From: Clostridiales bacterium
GTDB lineage: Bacteria > Bacillota > Clostridia > Christensenellales > Borkfalkiaceae
Reading direction: 5' to 3'
NCBI GenBank assembly: GCA_015055945.1
Contig: SVHH01000002.1
Location: 124,001-188,000, forward strand
Length of the DNA: 64,000 nt
Position numbers and translations under genes: made by a program. Below the pieces are notes generated by a model. It was not told the DNA's origin. It saw nothing but the letters and a program-made list of their open reading frames with translations, and searched no databases. Positions 12,786 to 22,462 of the stretch are shown here, in pieces. How positions within the stretch are numbered: the stretch's first letter is position 1; the number at the start of each line of letters is the position of its first letter.

Positions 12786-13616
12786 ATGGAACAAATTTAC
12801 AACTTTTTTGATATGAAAATGCCAAGACCCACTAATTACGGCTGGTTTCATATCTTGTTTATTTTAATTGCTATTTCCGCAACCGTTCTTTTATGCGTAT
12901 TCTTCAAAGACGCTAAAGATAAGATTTTTAGAAGAATTATGCTTATAAGTTGGCTTACTATGGTAATTTTAGAAATTTATAAGCAATTAAACTATTCTAT
13001 CAGTTTTCCCGACGGCACTTTTACTTGGGACTATCAATGGTACGCTTTCCCCTATCAATTCTGTTCAACACCCCTTTATGTCTTGCCGTTTTTAGCGTTT
13101 ATGAAAGAAGGCAAGGTTAGAGACTTTTTTGAAGCGTATATTTCAACCTTTTCCCTTTTTGCTGGGTTAGTGGTGTTTATTTACCCCAACGACGTGTTTA
13201 TCAAAACTATAGGCATAAATATTCAAACAATGGTACACCACGGTTTACAAATCGTTTTAGGCGTTTATTGTGCCGTTTACAATAGAAAGAAACTTAACTT
13301 TAAGTATTTCTTAAAGGCTATCCCCGTGTTTATGGCACTATTAGTTATTGCCGTTATCTTAAACGAAACTGCGGGCGCATATATTAAGACCGCTTTTGAT
13401 GAAACCTTTAATATGTTTTATATCAGCCGTCTTTTTCCTTGTACTCTGCCAGTAGTAAGCCTTTTCTATCCACCAGTACTGCCTTGGTTTTTATTCTTCT
13501 TGGTGTACTCGGTAGGTTTTTGCTTGGCGGCAACCGTAATTTTCTATATCACTTTAGGAATAATGAAACTTGTTTATCATTTAAACGCAAAACATTCTAA
13601 AAAAGAGAACGCTTAA
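12786..13616 (+). CDS. Polytopic membrane protein, YwaF/TMEM164-like
   Basis: ~7 TM; YPYQFCSTPLYVLPFLAF and MVHHGLQIVLGVY His motif pattern. Confidence 0.7.
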   Translation: MEQIYNFFDMKMPRPTNYGWFHILFILIAISATVLLCVFFKDAKDKIFRRIMLISWLTMVILEIYKQLNYSISFPDGTFTWDYQWYAFPYQFCSTPLYVLPFLAFMKEGKVRDFFEAYISTFSLFAGLVVFIYPNDVFIKTIGINIQTMVHHGLQIVLGVYCAVYNRKKLNFKYFLKAIPVFMALLVIAVILNETAGAYIKTAFDETFNMFYISRLFPCTLPVVSLFYPPVLPWFLFFLVYSVGFCLAATVIFYITLGIMKLVYHLNAKHSKKENA

Positions 13617-13618
13617 TA

Positions 13619-14320
13619 ATGATTAAAAACAAAACTTTAAAAACTTTCTACCTTGTCGCTTTTTTAATTATTCAAGCGGTTTTGGGGTATTTCGTTCAAA
13701 CTACAAGTGGAAAACTTTGCAGCAGTATTTCTTTATCGATTATAATTCTTTCACTTCTTACAATTATAATTTTTTATAAGAGAGATACTCTACATTTTCT
13801 AACGCTTATTGCCTATATAAACACGCTTTGTGCAGACTTTTTTTTGTGCGGACTTGTTGATTTTGAAAATATAAAAGTCGTGGCGATGGTTTTCTTTTCT
13901 ATAACGCAAATCTTTTATTTTTTGCGCCTTTATTCTAACCATTTATACACCAGCGAAAAGCGTATTCACTTAATAGTTAGAATTTTATTGACCGTAATAG
14001 TTTTAACGGTTACTTTTATAGTTTTAGGTAAAAATAATAACTTACTTGCAGTAATTTCTATGTTTTATTTTACCAACCTTTTTATAAATCTAATCTATGC
14101 GTTTATTCAAATAAAGCGCGCGCCGCTGTTCGCAATCGGGCTGCTTTTGTTCGCGTTTTGCGACACCGTTATCGGTTTTTCTTTCCTTCCGTCGTTTTTA
14201 AGCGTTCCAAAAGGCTCGTTTATAGATATAGTAAATAATGTGGATATAAACCTTGCGTGGTTATTTTACACGCCTTCTCAAACTTTAATAGCATTTGATA
14301 GTGCAATAAAAAAAGGCTGA
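13619..14320 (+). CDS. Polytopic membrane protein, possibly YhhN/TMEM86-like
   Basis: ~8 TM; LCADFFLCG...FYFLRLY...FCDTVIGFSFL. Confidence 0.5.
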   Translation: MIKNKTLKTFYLVAFLIIQAVLGYFVQTTSGKLCSSISLSIIILSLLTIIIFYKRDTLHFLTLIAYINTLCADFFLCGLVDFENIKVVAMVFFSITQIFYFLRLYSNHLYTSEKRIHLIVRILLTVIVLTVTFIVLGKNNNLLAVISMFYFTNLFINLIYAFIQIKRAPLFAIGLLLFAFCDTVIGFSFLPSFLSVPKGSFIDIVNNVDINLAWLFYTPSQTLIAFDSAIKKG

Positions 14321-14342
14321 TTTTTTTCAGCCTTTTTTCTTT

Positions 14343-14822
14343 TTAATCTTTTAAATAAACGATAGGTATATTCATTTTTTCAGCGTACTTTACAGTGTTT
14401 GCCGTGCCACCGTAATCTCTTATTAAGTAAGCGAGAAGTGCACAAGCATTATCCACCATAAATTTATTACGCTTCATCATACAAGCGGGTGTATATTCAG
14501 TGGATAAAATAATCTTTTCATCAGCAACCGATAACATCCTATCGTATTCTTCTTTTTGTGCTTTATTAAATTTACACGCTTGGCACAAACAAGGAATGCA
14601 CGCTATAATTTTAATGGACGGATATTTTTCTTTTAGTTTTTCCAGAGTTTGAAAACACACCGTGTCAAAACCGAGCGCCATACCTATTAAAAAAGTATCG
14701 AAATCTCTTTCAATAAATTTTTCTAAAACGCTCTTTAATTTATCTTTATTAAAATTTGCGCTTAACATTCTATGCCCGGTAACCGCAAGCGTCTTTGCTC
14801 TATTAATAAAAACTTCACTCAC
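14343..14822 (-). CDS. DUF1273/SLOG (YpsA-like) family protein
   Basis: LAVTGHRML...FLIGMALGFDTVCFQTLEKLKEKYP..KIIACIPC. Confidence 0.8.
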   Translation of the reverse strand: MSEVFINRAKTLAVTGHRMLSANFNKDKLKSVLEKFIERDFDTFLIGMALGFDTVCFQTLEKLKEKYPSIKIIACIPCLCQACKFNKAQKEEYDRMLSVADEKIILSTEYTPACMMKRNKFMVDNACALLAYLIRDYGGTANTVKYAEKMNIPIVYLKD

Positions 14823-15499
14823 AGCGGGTTTTTACGCTCCTTTCCGTTACCCCTTGGGTATTTTTTATCAGTACTTTTTATTTTATCAATGGTGATAAGC
14901 GTCCTATTAGCGTCATCTAAAGTATATTCGTAAACTTCACTTATTTTACCGCCCAAAATATTAACGGCGTTTTTACTCTCTAAAACTTCTTCAGCAGCGT
15001 TTGCTTTATAAGAAACGAATTTTCCACCAACCTTTACGAACGGCATACAGTATTCACAAAGGGTGTTAAGCCTTGCAACTGCGCGCGCAGTGCATATATC
15101 GAATTGTTCCCTATAATTTTCATTTTTGGCGAGTGTTTCCGCTCTATCGTTAATAACGCGTATATTTTTAAGATTAAGCCCATCAATAACCGCTTGTAAA
15201 AAACTACACTTTTTGCCAGTTGCTTCTAAAAGGGTTACCGATAAATCATCTTTCATAATCTTAATAGGTATTGCGGGAAATCCACCACCTGAGCCTATAT
15301 CAATTAGAGTTTTTCCACAAATTTTATCAACACCTAAAACACTGTCTATAAAATGTTTTAAGTAAACTTCTTTTTTATCGGTAATGGTAGTAATATTAAA
15401 TTTTTCATTATAAACCACTAGTAAATCATAATACTTTTCAAACTTTTGTAATTGCTCGTCAGTAACTAAAATACCGTGCTTAGTAAAAATTTCTTTCAT
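14819..15499 (-). CDS. rsmG: 16S rRNA (guanine527-N7)-methyltransferase
   Basis: KTLIDIGSGGGFPAIPIKIM, TARAVARLNTLCEYCMPFVKVGGKFVSYKA. Confidence 0.96.
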   Translation of the reverse strand: MKEIFTKHGILVTDEQLQKFEKYYDLLVVYNEKFNITTITDKKEVYLKHFIDSVLGVDKICGKTLIDIGSGGGFPAIPIKIMKDDLSVTLLEATGKKCSFLQAVIDGLNLKNIRVINDRAETLAKNENYREQFDICTARAVARLNTLCEYCMPFVKVGGKFVSYKANAAEEVLESKNAVNILGGKISEVYEYTLDDANRTLITIDKIKSTDKKYPRGNGKERKNPL

Positions 15500-15523
15500 A
15501 CATAGAGTATAACACAAAACCAA

Positions 15524-16001
15524 CTTATAAACAACAATTTTTTCTATTAACTTTTTTATTTTGAGAAAGTTGATAAAACTGTAAATAACTTTTTTACCCG
15601 ACTTTTTTTGATATTATTCATTATAAAATTCATATTTTAATTTTTTTCGGTATTTTTAATTAACTTTAAAATTTTCTATCAACTTTTTATTAAATTTATT
15701 GCACATTTATTTGCACTGAGATTTAGTTAGAGTTTAATTAGTTAAAAATGGCTTTTCAACAATTGCACAACACTCTAATACTATAAATACTATCCAATTA
15801 TTATTTAATAATAAATTTAAAAAACTAACTAAAACGGACGAGAGATAAAAATTATTTTGATTTATCAAAAATAAACTGACAAAAAAGCAAAAGTTCTTGA
15901 TTTTTTACGCCTAATAATATATAATATACTTGTTATAATATTTTAAACAAAAAGCGTAAACGAAAAATATCGTTTTTTACGTAGTAAAAAAGGGAGTTAT
16001 T
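15524..16001. other. AT-rich divergent intergenic region upstream of dnaN; candidate origin region
   Basis: ~480 bp, very AT-rich, between divergent rsmG and dnaN; no canonical DnaA boxes recognised by eye. Confidence 0.3.
15897..15925 (+). promoter_or_regulatory. dnaN promoter
   Basis: TTGATT - 17 bp - TATAAT. Confidence 0.65.
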
Positions 16002-17102
16002 ATGAAACTTATTTGCGACGGTCTCGATTTATCTGATGCAGTGTTAAAGGTTAGCAAGGCTTTATCCGTTAAAGCAGTAAACCCCGTTTTAGAAGGTATT
16101 AAAATTATTGCAAGAGCAGATTCTTTAACTTTAATTGCGTCTGATACTGAACTTACCATTGAAAAGAAAATTAAAGCGGACGTTATGATGGAAGGCGAAA
16201 CTGTCGTTGTAGGTAAATACTTCGTTGATTTTGCTAAAAAGTTGGAAAAAGAACAAGTTGAACTCGTTAAACTTTTCGACGGTCAATTACAAATCAAATA
16301 TTCTGGTTCTGAAGGTGAACTTCAAGTATTCCCTTCTGAAAACTTCCCCAAAATTAAAAAGGAAGACGACAGCAAATATTTTGAAATTTCAGGTGCGGAC
16401 TTTAAGAGTATCGTTGAACGCACCACTTTTGCATGTTCAACCGACGATAGCCGTCCTATCTTAAAAGGCGTTTTATTTGAAATCAATAATAACAGCCTTA
16501 CCGGCGTTGCACTTGACGGTTTTAGAATGGCAGTTGTTAAAAAGCAAGTTAACGCAAGCGGTGATATGAAAGTAGTTATCCCTGCACGCGCTTTGCAAGA
16601 AATCGTTAGACTTTTAGAAAAAGAAGACCAAAACTTAAAGATTATTCTTCAACAAAATACACTTTTGGTTGAAGTTGAAAACACCACTTTGTGTTCAAGA
16701 CTTATTGAAGGTGAATTCGTTAAGTATAATCATATTCTTCCCACAGCGTTTGAAAATAACGTAACTATCAATAAACAAGCGTTGCTCAATAGTATTGAAC
16801 GCGCGTCAATCGTGGTTAGAAACGATAGATATAACGTTGTTAAAATGGATATTAAAGAAGAAGGGCTTAATATTTTAGCGAGATCTGAAGTTGGTAACGT
16901 AAACGAACAAATCCCCATCAACCTTACCGGCAAGGATATGTCAATTGCGTTTAACGGAAAATATCTTGCAGATTATTTAAAAATTAGCGGTGATGAATTT
17001 ATTACTCTCAACCTTAACTCACCTATCGACCCGTGCGTAATCACTTCAGTTGGTAACGACGGATTCCTTTATTTATTACTTCCCGTAAGAATAAACGCGT
17101 AA
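16002..17102 (+). CDS. dnaN: DNA polymerase III beta clamp
   Basis: Full-length clamp, MKLICDGLDLSDAVLKVSKALSVKAVNPVLEGIKI ... DPCVITSVGNDGFLYLLLPVRI. Confidence 0.97.
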   Translation: MKLICDGLDLSDAVLKVSKALSVKAVNPVLEGIKIIARADSLTLIASDTELTIEKKIKADVMMEGETVVVGKYFVDFAKKLEKEQVELVKLFDGQLQIKYSGSEGELQVFPSENFPKIKKEDDSKYFEISGADFKSIVERTTFACSTDDSRPILKGVLFEINNNSLTGVALDGFRMAVVKKQVNASGDMKVVIPARALQEIVRLLEKEDQNLKIILQQNTLLVEVENTTLCSRLIEGEFVKYNHILPTAFENNVTINKQALLNSIERASIVVRNDRYNVVKMDIKEEGLNILARSEVGNVNEQIPINLTGKDMSIAFNGKYLADYLKISGDEFITLNLNSPIDPCVITSVGNDGFLYLLLPVRINA

Positions 17103-17107
17103 ATTGT

Positions 17108-17136
17108 TTGACAAAAACTGAAAATATCTATACAAT
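17108..17136 (+). promoter_or_regulatory. rpmH promoter
   Basis: TTGACA - 17 bp - TACAAT. Confidence 0.65.
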
Positions 17137-17187
17137 AGTATAGCAAAAAGAAAAAATACTTGATTTAAGTTTTAAGGAGAAATAAAA

Positions 17188-17322
17188 ATGAAACAAACTT
17201 ATCAACCTAAAAAAAGACAAACCAGTAAAGTTCACGGTTTCAGAAAGAGAATGAAGACCCGTTCTGGTAAGAACGTATTGAAGAGAAGACGTAACAAAGG
17301 TCGTCATAAACTTTCTGCGTAA
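17188..17322 (+). CDS. rpmH: 50S ribosomal protein L34 (not in supplied ORF track)
   Basis: [47 protein letters not shown] aaggagaaa. Confidence 0.98.
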   Translation: MKQTYQPKKRQTSKVHGFRKRMKTRSGKNVLKRRRNKGRHKLSA

Positions 17323-17338
17323 GTTTTAAGGCAAAAAA

Positions 17339-17665
17339 ATGACCTTAGATTATAGGTTAAAAAAAGAAAAAGATTTCAATCTTGTATTCAATAAAGGTAA
17401 AAGATTGTTTTCATCTAATTTGACGGTAGTATATTTTCCGTCAAATGATCTTAAAGCGGGTTTCGCCGTGAGTAAAAAACACGGCGGAAGCGTTAAAAGA
17501 AATAGGATAAAGCGACTTTTAAGGGAATCTTTCAGAAGTTTTATGCCCGATTTTAGGCAAAACTTCTTTTTTGTTTTTATACCGAAAGTAAAAGATGAGT
17601 ATACGCTTAACTCGTTTAAAGAGAGTATGGGATATATTTTTAAAAAAGGTGGTTTTTTAAAATAA
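17339..17665 (+). CDS. rnpA: Ribonuclease P protein component
   Basis: Position after rpmH; GFAVSKKHGGSVKRNRIKRLLRESFR. Confidence 0.97.
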   Translation: MTLDYRLKKEKDFNLVFNKGKRLFSSNLTVVYFPSNDLKAGFAVSKKHGGSVKRNRIKRLLRESFRSFMPDFRQNFFFVFIPKVKDEYTLNSFKESMGYIFKKGGFLK

Positions 17666-17669
17666 TTCT

Positions 17670-17903
17670 ATGTTAAAGAAATTAGGCGTTTTTTTAATTA
17701 GACTTTATCAAAAGTTTTTATCTAAAGGAACTTGTATGTATTACCCAACTTGTTCGCAGTACACGCTTGAAGCAATCTTAAAGCGTGGTTTTTTCGTTGG
17801 GTGTTTTTTAGGCGCGTTGAGAATTTTAAGGTGTACGCCGTGGTGTAAAGGGGGCTTTGATCCCGTTCCTGATAAAAACAGTATTAAAAAATGGGTATAT
17901 TAA
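17670..17903 (+). CDS. yidD: Membrane protein insertion efficiency factor
   Basis: CMYYPTCSQYTLEAILKRGFFVGCFLGALRILRCTPWCKGGFDPVP. Confidence 0.97.
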   Translation: MLKKLGVFLIRLYQKFLSKGTCMYYPTCSQYTLEAILKRGFFVGCFLGALRILRCTPWCKGGFDPVPDKNSIKKWVY

Positions 17904-17906
17904 ATT

Positions 17907-19487
17907 ATGAATATTATCAACTTTACTATGCCGTCCGTTAGCGGCTTCGAAGGTTTTTTAGTAAATATTATCATTTGGTTAGTGGAAATTAGTTCTTCGA
18001 TAGCGTTAGGTATCGTATTATTTACGCTTATCTTAAAACTAATTACCTTACCTTTCGACTATTTTTCAAGAGCGTCTATGCGTAAAAACTCTCTCAAAAT
18101 GGAAGAAATGCGCCCCGAACTTGAAAAACTTCAAAAACAATACGCTGATAATAAAGAACTTTACAGCCAAAAAATGATGGCGCTCTATAAAAAGAACGGA
18201 TATTCTATGTTCGGTTCTTGCCTTCCTACCATTTTAACGCTCGTAATCTTCTTTATTGCAATCGGTGCGTTTACAGACTATTCTCAATACCAAAACAAGA
18301 AAGGCTTTTATGAAATGAGCCAATCTTACAACAACGTTGTTTACGCTGGTTTTGATATTTGTGAAGAAAATAATGATTATATCTACACTGATGGAAACGG
18401 CGTTATTCAATTAAAAGGCGAAAATATTATTAAAGCGTTTGAAGGCGTTGAAGCAGTTGAAGCAGTTAAAACTTTAGGTAAGAATTTAGAAGTAAAACAA
18501 ACCAAAATTTTCGTAACCGAAGGTGAAAATACCGTTCAAAACGGCGTTAAGTATGAAGTTTATACTTCAAACGGTTATTCTAAAGTAACTGTTCAATATA
18601 ATAAAGAACTTACTTCACACAGCGCAAAAGTATTTTCACTCTCATCTAACGCGCTTGAAAACATAAAAGCAGCGAGTTTAGCAAGTGAAAAAAACAACTT
18701 CTTAAAGAATGAAAAAGGTTTAACTTTCGCTGAGGCTTACGCACAAGTTAAAGATACTGAAAACGCACCCACTGAAGATGCTTACGCTTTAATCTTTATC
18801 GATAACATCCAAAGTTTTGAATCGGCTCAAAAATATAGAGAATTAGAAGAAACTGAATATAGATTCTTCTGGATTAAGAATATTTGGGTTGCGGATAGCG
18901 CGTTTAAGCAGCCTATTGAAAAGAATTGGGGGTCATTTAAGAGTACTCACGAATACCCTGCCACCGGTAACGATATCGGTGATGATGGTTATAACAAACT
19001 TATTGCCTGCCTTGGCGATAAGACGAGCGAACCTAACGGTTACTTTATTTTAGTTGTGCTCACCGCTTTAACTTCTCTCTTAACTCAAATAGTTATCGGT
19101 AAGAGCCAAAAAGCGTCAATGGAACTTCAAACAGTTGACGGACAAGGTGCACAAACTCAAAAAATGATGCAATGGATGATGCCGCTTATGATGGCGTTCT
19201 TTGCATTTAATTATACGTCGGCTTTCTCTATCTATATTATTTTAAGTTCACTTATGAGTATGCTTACCACACTCGGTATTAACTTTATAGTTGATAGACA
19301 AGTGAAAAAAGAAAGAGAAAAGCGCGGTATGGATGAAATTAGGGGTAGAGTTTATACACCTAAGCCGGAAGAACAAAAGCCCGAAAAGAAAGAAAAGAAA
19401 AAGGCTGATGGAGACGATACTGGTTCAACCTTCCTTTCTGGCAAAGCAGATAACAAAAAGGGCAACATCCGCGGAAGAATTAAATAA
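17907..19487 (+). CDS. yidC: Membrane protein insertase YidC/Oxa1 with large internal insertion
   Basis: LGIVLFTLILKLITLPFDY, LQKQYADNKELYSQKMMALYKKNGYSMFGSCLPTILTLVIFFIAIGAF; ~200 aa inserted before YRFFWIKNIWVADS. Confidence 0.93.
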   Translation: MNIINFTMPSVSGFEGFLVNIIIWLVEISSSIALGIVLFTLILKLITLPFDYFSRASMRKNSLKMEEMRPELEKLQKQYADNKELYSQKMMALYKKNGYSMFGSCLPTILTLVIFFIAIGAFTDYSQYQNKKGFYEMSQSYNNVVYAGFDICEENNDYIYTDGNGVIQLKGENIIKAFEGVEAVEAVKTLGKNLEVKQTKIFVTEGENTVQNGVKYEVYTSNGYSKVTVQYNKELTSHSAKVFSLSSNALENIKAASLASEKNNFLKNEKGLTFAEAYAQVKDTENAPTEDAYALIFIDNIQSFESAQKYRELEETEYRFFWIKNIWVADSAFKQPIEKNWGSFKSTHEYPATGNDIGDDGYNKLIACLGDKTSEPNGYFILVVLTALTSLLTQIVIGKSQKASMELQTVDGQGAQTQKMMQWMMPLMMAFFAFNYTSAFSIYIILSSLMSMLTTLGINFIVDRQVKKEREKRGMDEIRGRVYTPKPEEQKPEKKEKKKADGDDTGSTFLSGKADNKKGNIRGRIK

Positions 19488-19519
19488 GCGCAAAAAGAGA
19501 TGCGCACGGAGGATATATA

Positions 19520-20344
19520 ATGCAATTCACAGCGAAGACGGTGGAAGAAGCCATTGATTTGGGCTTAAAGGAATTGAACACCACCGTAGACAAGGCGGTT
19601 ATAACCGTTCTTGAACAGCCTACTAAAGGCATTTTTGGTAAACTTAAGGGTAAAGCAGTCGTAGAGATTGAAATTGAAAAAAGTGATGCGGAAAGAACTG
19701 TTGAATTCGTTCAAGGAATTCTTGATTTAATGGATATTAAGGCAGTTGCAGCACTTACTTCTGAAGATGATAACACCGTTATTACTTTAACCGGTACGGA
19801 AGCAACTTCTTCTTCAATCATCGGTTACCGTGGCGAAGTGTTAGACGCTATTCAAACTATTGCTGGCGCAGCACTTAATATCGGCAAGAAAGAATACAAA
19901 AAAGTTGTTGTTGACTGCGAAAATTACAGAGAAAAACGCGAAGATACTTTGATTAAACTCGCTCATAAGTTGGAAGAAAAAGCAACTGAAATGCGTAGAG
20001 AAGTTATCTTAGAACCGATGAGTCCGTTTGAAAGACGCATCATCCACACCGCCTTAGCAGAAAGCAAAACCGTTACCACTAAGAGCGACGGTAAAGAACC
20101 CAACCGCTACGTTGTAATTGTTCCCTTTGATAAGGACGAATTTTCTAAGCCTTACAACGCTGGAAGAAACAACTCTGACCGCGGCGGCAAGCGTGATAAC
20201 CGCAAAAACAATCACCGCAATAATTCAAAGGGTGGCTTCAAAGGCTCACGCGGCGGCAAAACGGTTAAGTATGGCGAAACTAAGAAAAAATCTTCAAGTT
20301 TCTCATTTGGTACTTACCTTGGAAACTCATTAAAAGACAACTAA
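19520..20344 (+). CDS. jag: Jag/KhpB, KH-R3H RNA-binding protein
   Basis: Jag_N start, RGEVLDAIQTIAGAALN KH, MSPFERRIIHTAL R3H; Gly/Arg/Asn-rich tail. Confidence 0.92.
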   Translation: MQFTAKTVEEAIDLGLKELNTTVDKAVITVLEQPTKGIFGKLKGKAVVEIEIEKSDAERTVEFVQGILDLMDIKAVAALTSEDDNTVITLTGTEATSSSIIGYRGEVLDAIQTIAGAALNIGKKEYKKVVVDCENYREKREDTLIKLAHKLEEKATEMRREVILEPMSPFERRIIHTALAESKTVTTKSDGKEPNRYVVIVPFDKDEFSKPYNAGRNNSDRGGKRDNRKNNHRNNSKGGFKGSRGGKTVKYGETKKKSSSFSFGTYLGNSLKDN

Positions 20345-20587
20345 TTAAAAAAGCAGTTCAAAACGAACTGCTTTTTATTTTGTCAAAGAAAACACGTTTT
20401 CTTGCAAATTTATTGTTTATTTAAATACTTAATGGGAAGAGTTTTTTTCCGCAACGAAGTTCTCCGTAGTGAAACGGAGGAGTATGCACCCTTCCCCTTA
20501 AAACCCTAACCGCAAAACTCCTCAAAACCCCTACCCCTTATTCTTTAAGGGGATATGTGGAATAAAATATAGTAAAAAATTTTTGTT

Positions 20588-21034
20588 TTATAGTGTTTTA
20601 GTTCTACCTAATAGATAATCGAGCGAGCAATTGAGTATAGTACAAATTTCTATTAGTTTTTCTAAGGTTGGAGCACTTGTTTTACCTTTAGCCCAGTAAT
20701 AGAGAGTAGATTCTGAAAGCGGTGTGCTTTTTTCTACTTTATATCTTGAAATTTTACACTCGGATAGAACTTCATTAAAACGCTCTGCAAAAGGTTTTGT
20801 TTTAAGAAATTCGTTTGTAAAACATTCTTCTTCAAGCCCAACCAAAAAGTCGGTGCTAACTTTAAAATAATCGGCAAGTTTTATAAGGTTTTTTATAGTT
20901 GGCATTTTGTTGCCTTTAAAATATTCATATAATGAAGATTTTGCAACCCCACTTTCTTTTGCAACGTCTTTATTGGTCTTTTTGCTTTCAAAAATAAGTT
21001 CACTAAGTCTTTCAGAAAATACTTTTAAATCCAT
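20588..21034 (-). CDS. Tandem XRE HTH protein
   Basis: Two HTH_3 units in 148 aa (LSELIFESKKTNKDVAKESGVAKSSLYEYFKG...; FNEVLSECKISRYKVEKSTPLSESTLYYWAKG...). Confidence 0.88.
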   Translation of the reverse strand: MDLKVFSERLSELIFESKKTNKDVAKESGVAKSSLYEYFKGNKMPTIKNLIKLADYFKVSTDFLVGLEEECFTNEFLKTKPFAERFNEVLSECKISRYKVEKSTPLSESTLYYWAKGKTSAPTLEKLIEICTILNCSLDYLLGRTKTL

Positions 21035-21170
21035 AATCTATCCTTTTTTATTTTCCGTAGTATAGAAGATATAATAGCATATTTTACAAAAAAACACAAG
21101 GTGTTTTGTCATAAAGGTATTGCAAGAAAAATAGTTTTGTGTTAAAATACTCTCAAGGAAATCGTAAATA

Positions 21171-21926
21171 ATGGATTTAGTTTTAATTACAGCCCTTGGC
21201 GTTGGTGGTGCAACCATTTTCGGCGTCGTTATAGGGTTTCTTTTCAAGAATATCACTCATAAATTTAGCGATATAGTGCTGTCTTTTGCCGCGGGCGTTA
21301 TGCTTGCCGCCGCTGTGTTCGGGCTTATTTTGCCGTCGGTTGAACTGGGCGGCAAATGGGGCTTATTATACGCCGTTTTGGGTATTTTCGTAGGTGCAAT
21401 TTGCTTAAATCTTATGGATAAGTTTACCCCGCACTTGCATAAACTATCCGGTACGGAACTTGAAGAGCACGGGCATAACGGTAAGATTGCAAAAGTAATG
21501 CTTTTCGTTATAGCAATCGCTATACATAACCTGCCCGAAGGTATTGCGGCGGGCGTTGGCTTTGGTTCTGGAAATAACACGCACGCGTTAATCGTTGCCG
21601 CTGGTATTGCGCTCCAAAATATCCCCGAAGGTATGGTTATCGTTGGACCTATGATTGCTGCGGGTATTAGCAAAAAGCGCACCTTTTTCTTAGCGGCGAT
21701 GACTGGGTTAATTGAAGTTGTTGGCACTTTTATAGGTTACTTTGCCGTAAGCATAAGTTCTGCAATATTGCCCTTTGCCCTAGCGTTTGCGGGCGGAACG
21801 ATGCTTTACGTAATTAGTGATGAAATGATACCCGAAACGCACGCGCACGGTGCGCAGCGCGGTTCTACTTACGCACTGTTAGTTGGCTTTTGTTTAATGC
21901 TAGTTTTCGATATTTTGCTCGGTTAA
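21171..21926 (+). CDS. ZIP family metal transporter
   Basis: AIAIHNLPEGIAAGVGFG, ALQNIPEGMVIVGPMIAAGISK motifs. Confidence 0.93.
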   Translation: MDLVLITALGVGGATIFGVVIGFLFKNITHKFSDIVLSFAAGVMLAAAVFGLILPSVELGGKWGLLYAVLGIFVGAICLNLMDKFTPHLHKLSGTELEEHGHNGKIAKVMLFVIAIAIHNLPEGIAAGVGFGSGNNTHALIVAAGIALQNIPEGMVIVGPMIAAGISKKRTFFLAAMTGLIEVVGTFIGYFAVSISSAILPFALAFAGGTMLYVISDEMIPETHAHGAQRGSTYALLVGFCLMLVFDILLG

Positions 21927-21964
21927 GGGCTTATATGCGGCGCAAGGCATCGTTTACTGACTTA
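21904..21964 (+). repeat. Direct repeat copy 1 (gene tail + intergenic element)
   Basis: 60/61 identical to 22069-22129; includes the last codons of the ZIP gene. Confidence 0.95.
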
Positions 21965-22068
21965 CACAAAAAACTTCGATGAACAGACGTTCTATCTCAT
22001 CTTTTTGTGCAGTCGAGCCTCCCCTTGCTTGCATCTAACCCATTAACATATACTTTTAACTTAAACGC

Positions 22069-22129
22069 TTTTCGATAATTTGCTCGGTTAAGGGCTTATA
22101 TGCGGCGCAAGGCATCGTTTACTGACTTA
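22069..22129 (+). repeat. Direct repeat copy 2
   Basis: 60/61 identical to 21904-21964; flanked by a second identical 28-mer pair (22043-22070 / 22141-22168). Confidence 0.95.
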
Positions 22130-22168
22130 AATCTAAGCCTTTAACATATACTTTTAACTTAAACGCTT

Positions 22169-22462
22169 ATGGAAATCATAGTTGAAATTCTTTTAGAAGT
22201 CTATATGGAACTAATGATGCTGATAGTTCCCGAAAAGAGCGAAAAAAAGCGTAAAACTATAGCGACAATTCTTGCACTCGTCGTTCTTACTTTAGTTTTT
22301 GCGCTTGTTATTTGGGGCTGCACGCTTATTTTTGATTATGGAAACCTTTATGGTATAATACCCTTGTCCTTTGCCATAATAATTTCTATAGTCCAAATAT
22401 CTTTTGGAATTATTCTATATAACAAAAATCATCAAGGAGATACTTATGAAGATAACCCTTAA
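22169..22462 (+). CDS. Hypothetical small membrane protein
   Basis: 97 aa, two predicted TMs; starts directly after the repeat. Confidence 0.55.
   Translation: MEIIVEILLEVYMELMMLIVPEKSEKKRKTIATILALVVLTLVFALVIWGCTLIFDYGNLYGIIPLSFAIIISIVQISFGIILYNKNHQGDTYEDNP

Noticed and set aside
14445-14465. DnaA-box-like TTATCCACC (also TTATCCACG near 33953)
   Set aside because: Isolated, inside coding sequence, not clustered.
21927-22035. attC (integron) interpretation of the structured element
   Set aside because: No GTTRRRY/RYYYAAC core pair and no integrase in the window.
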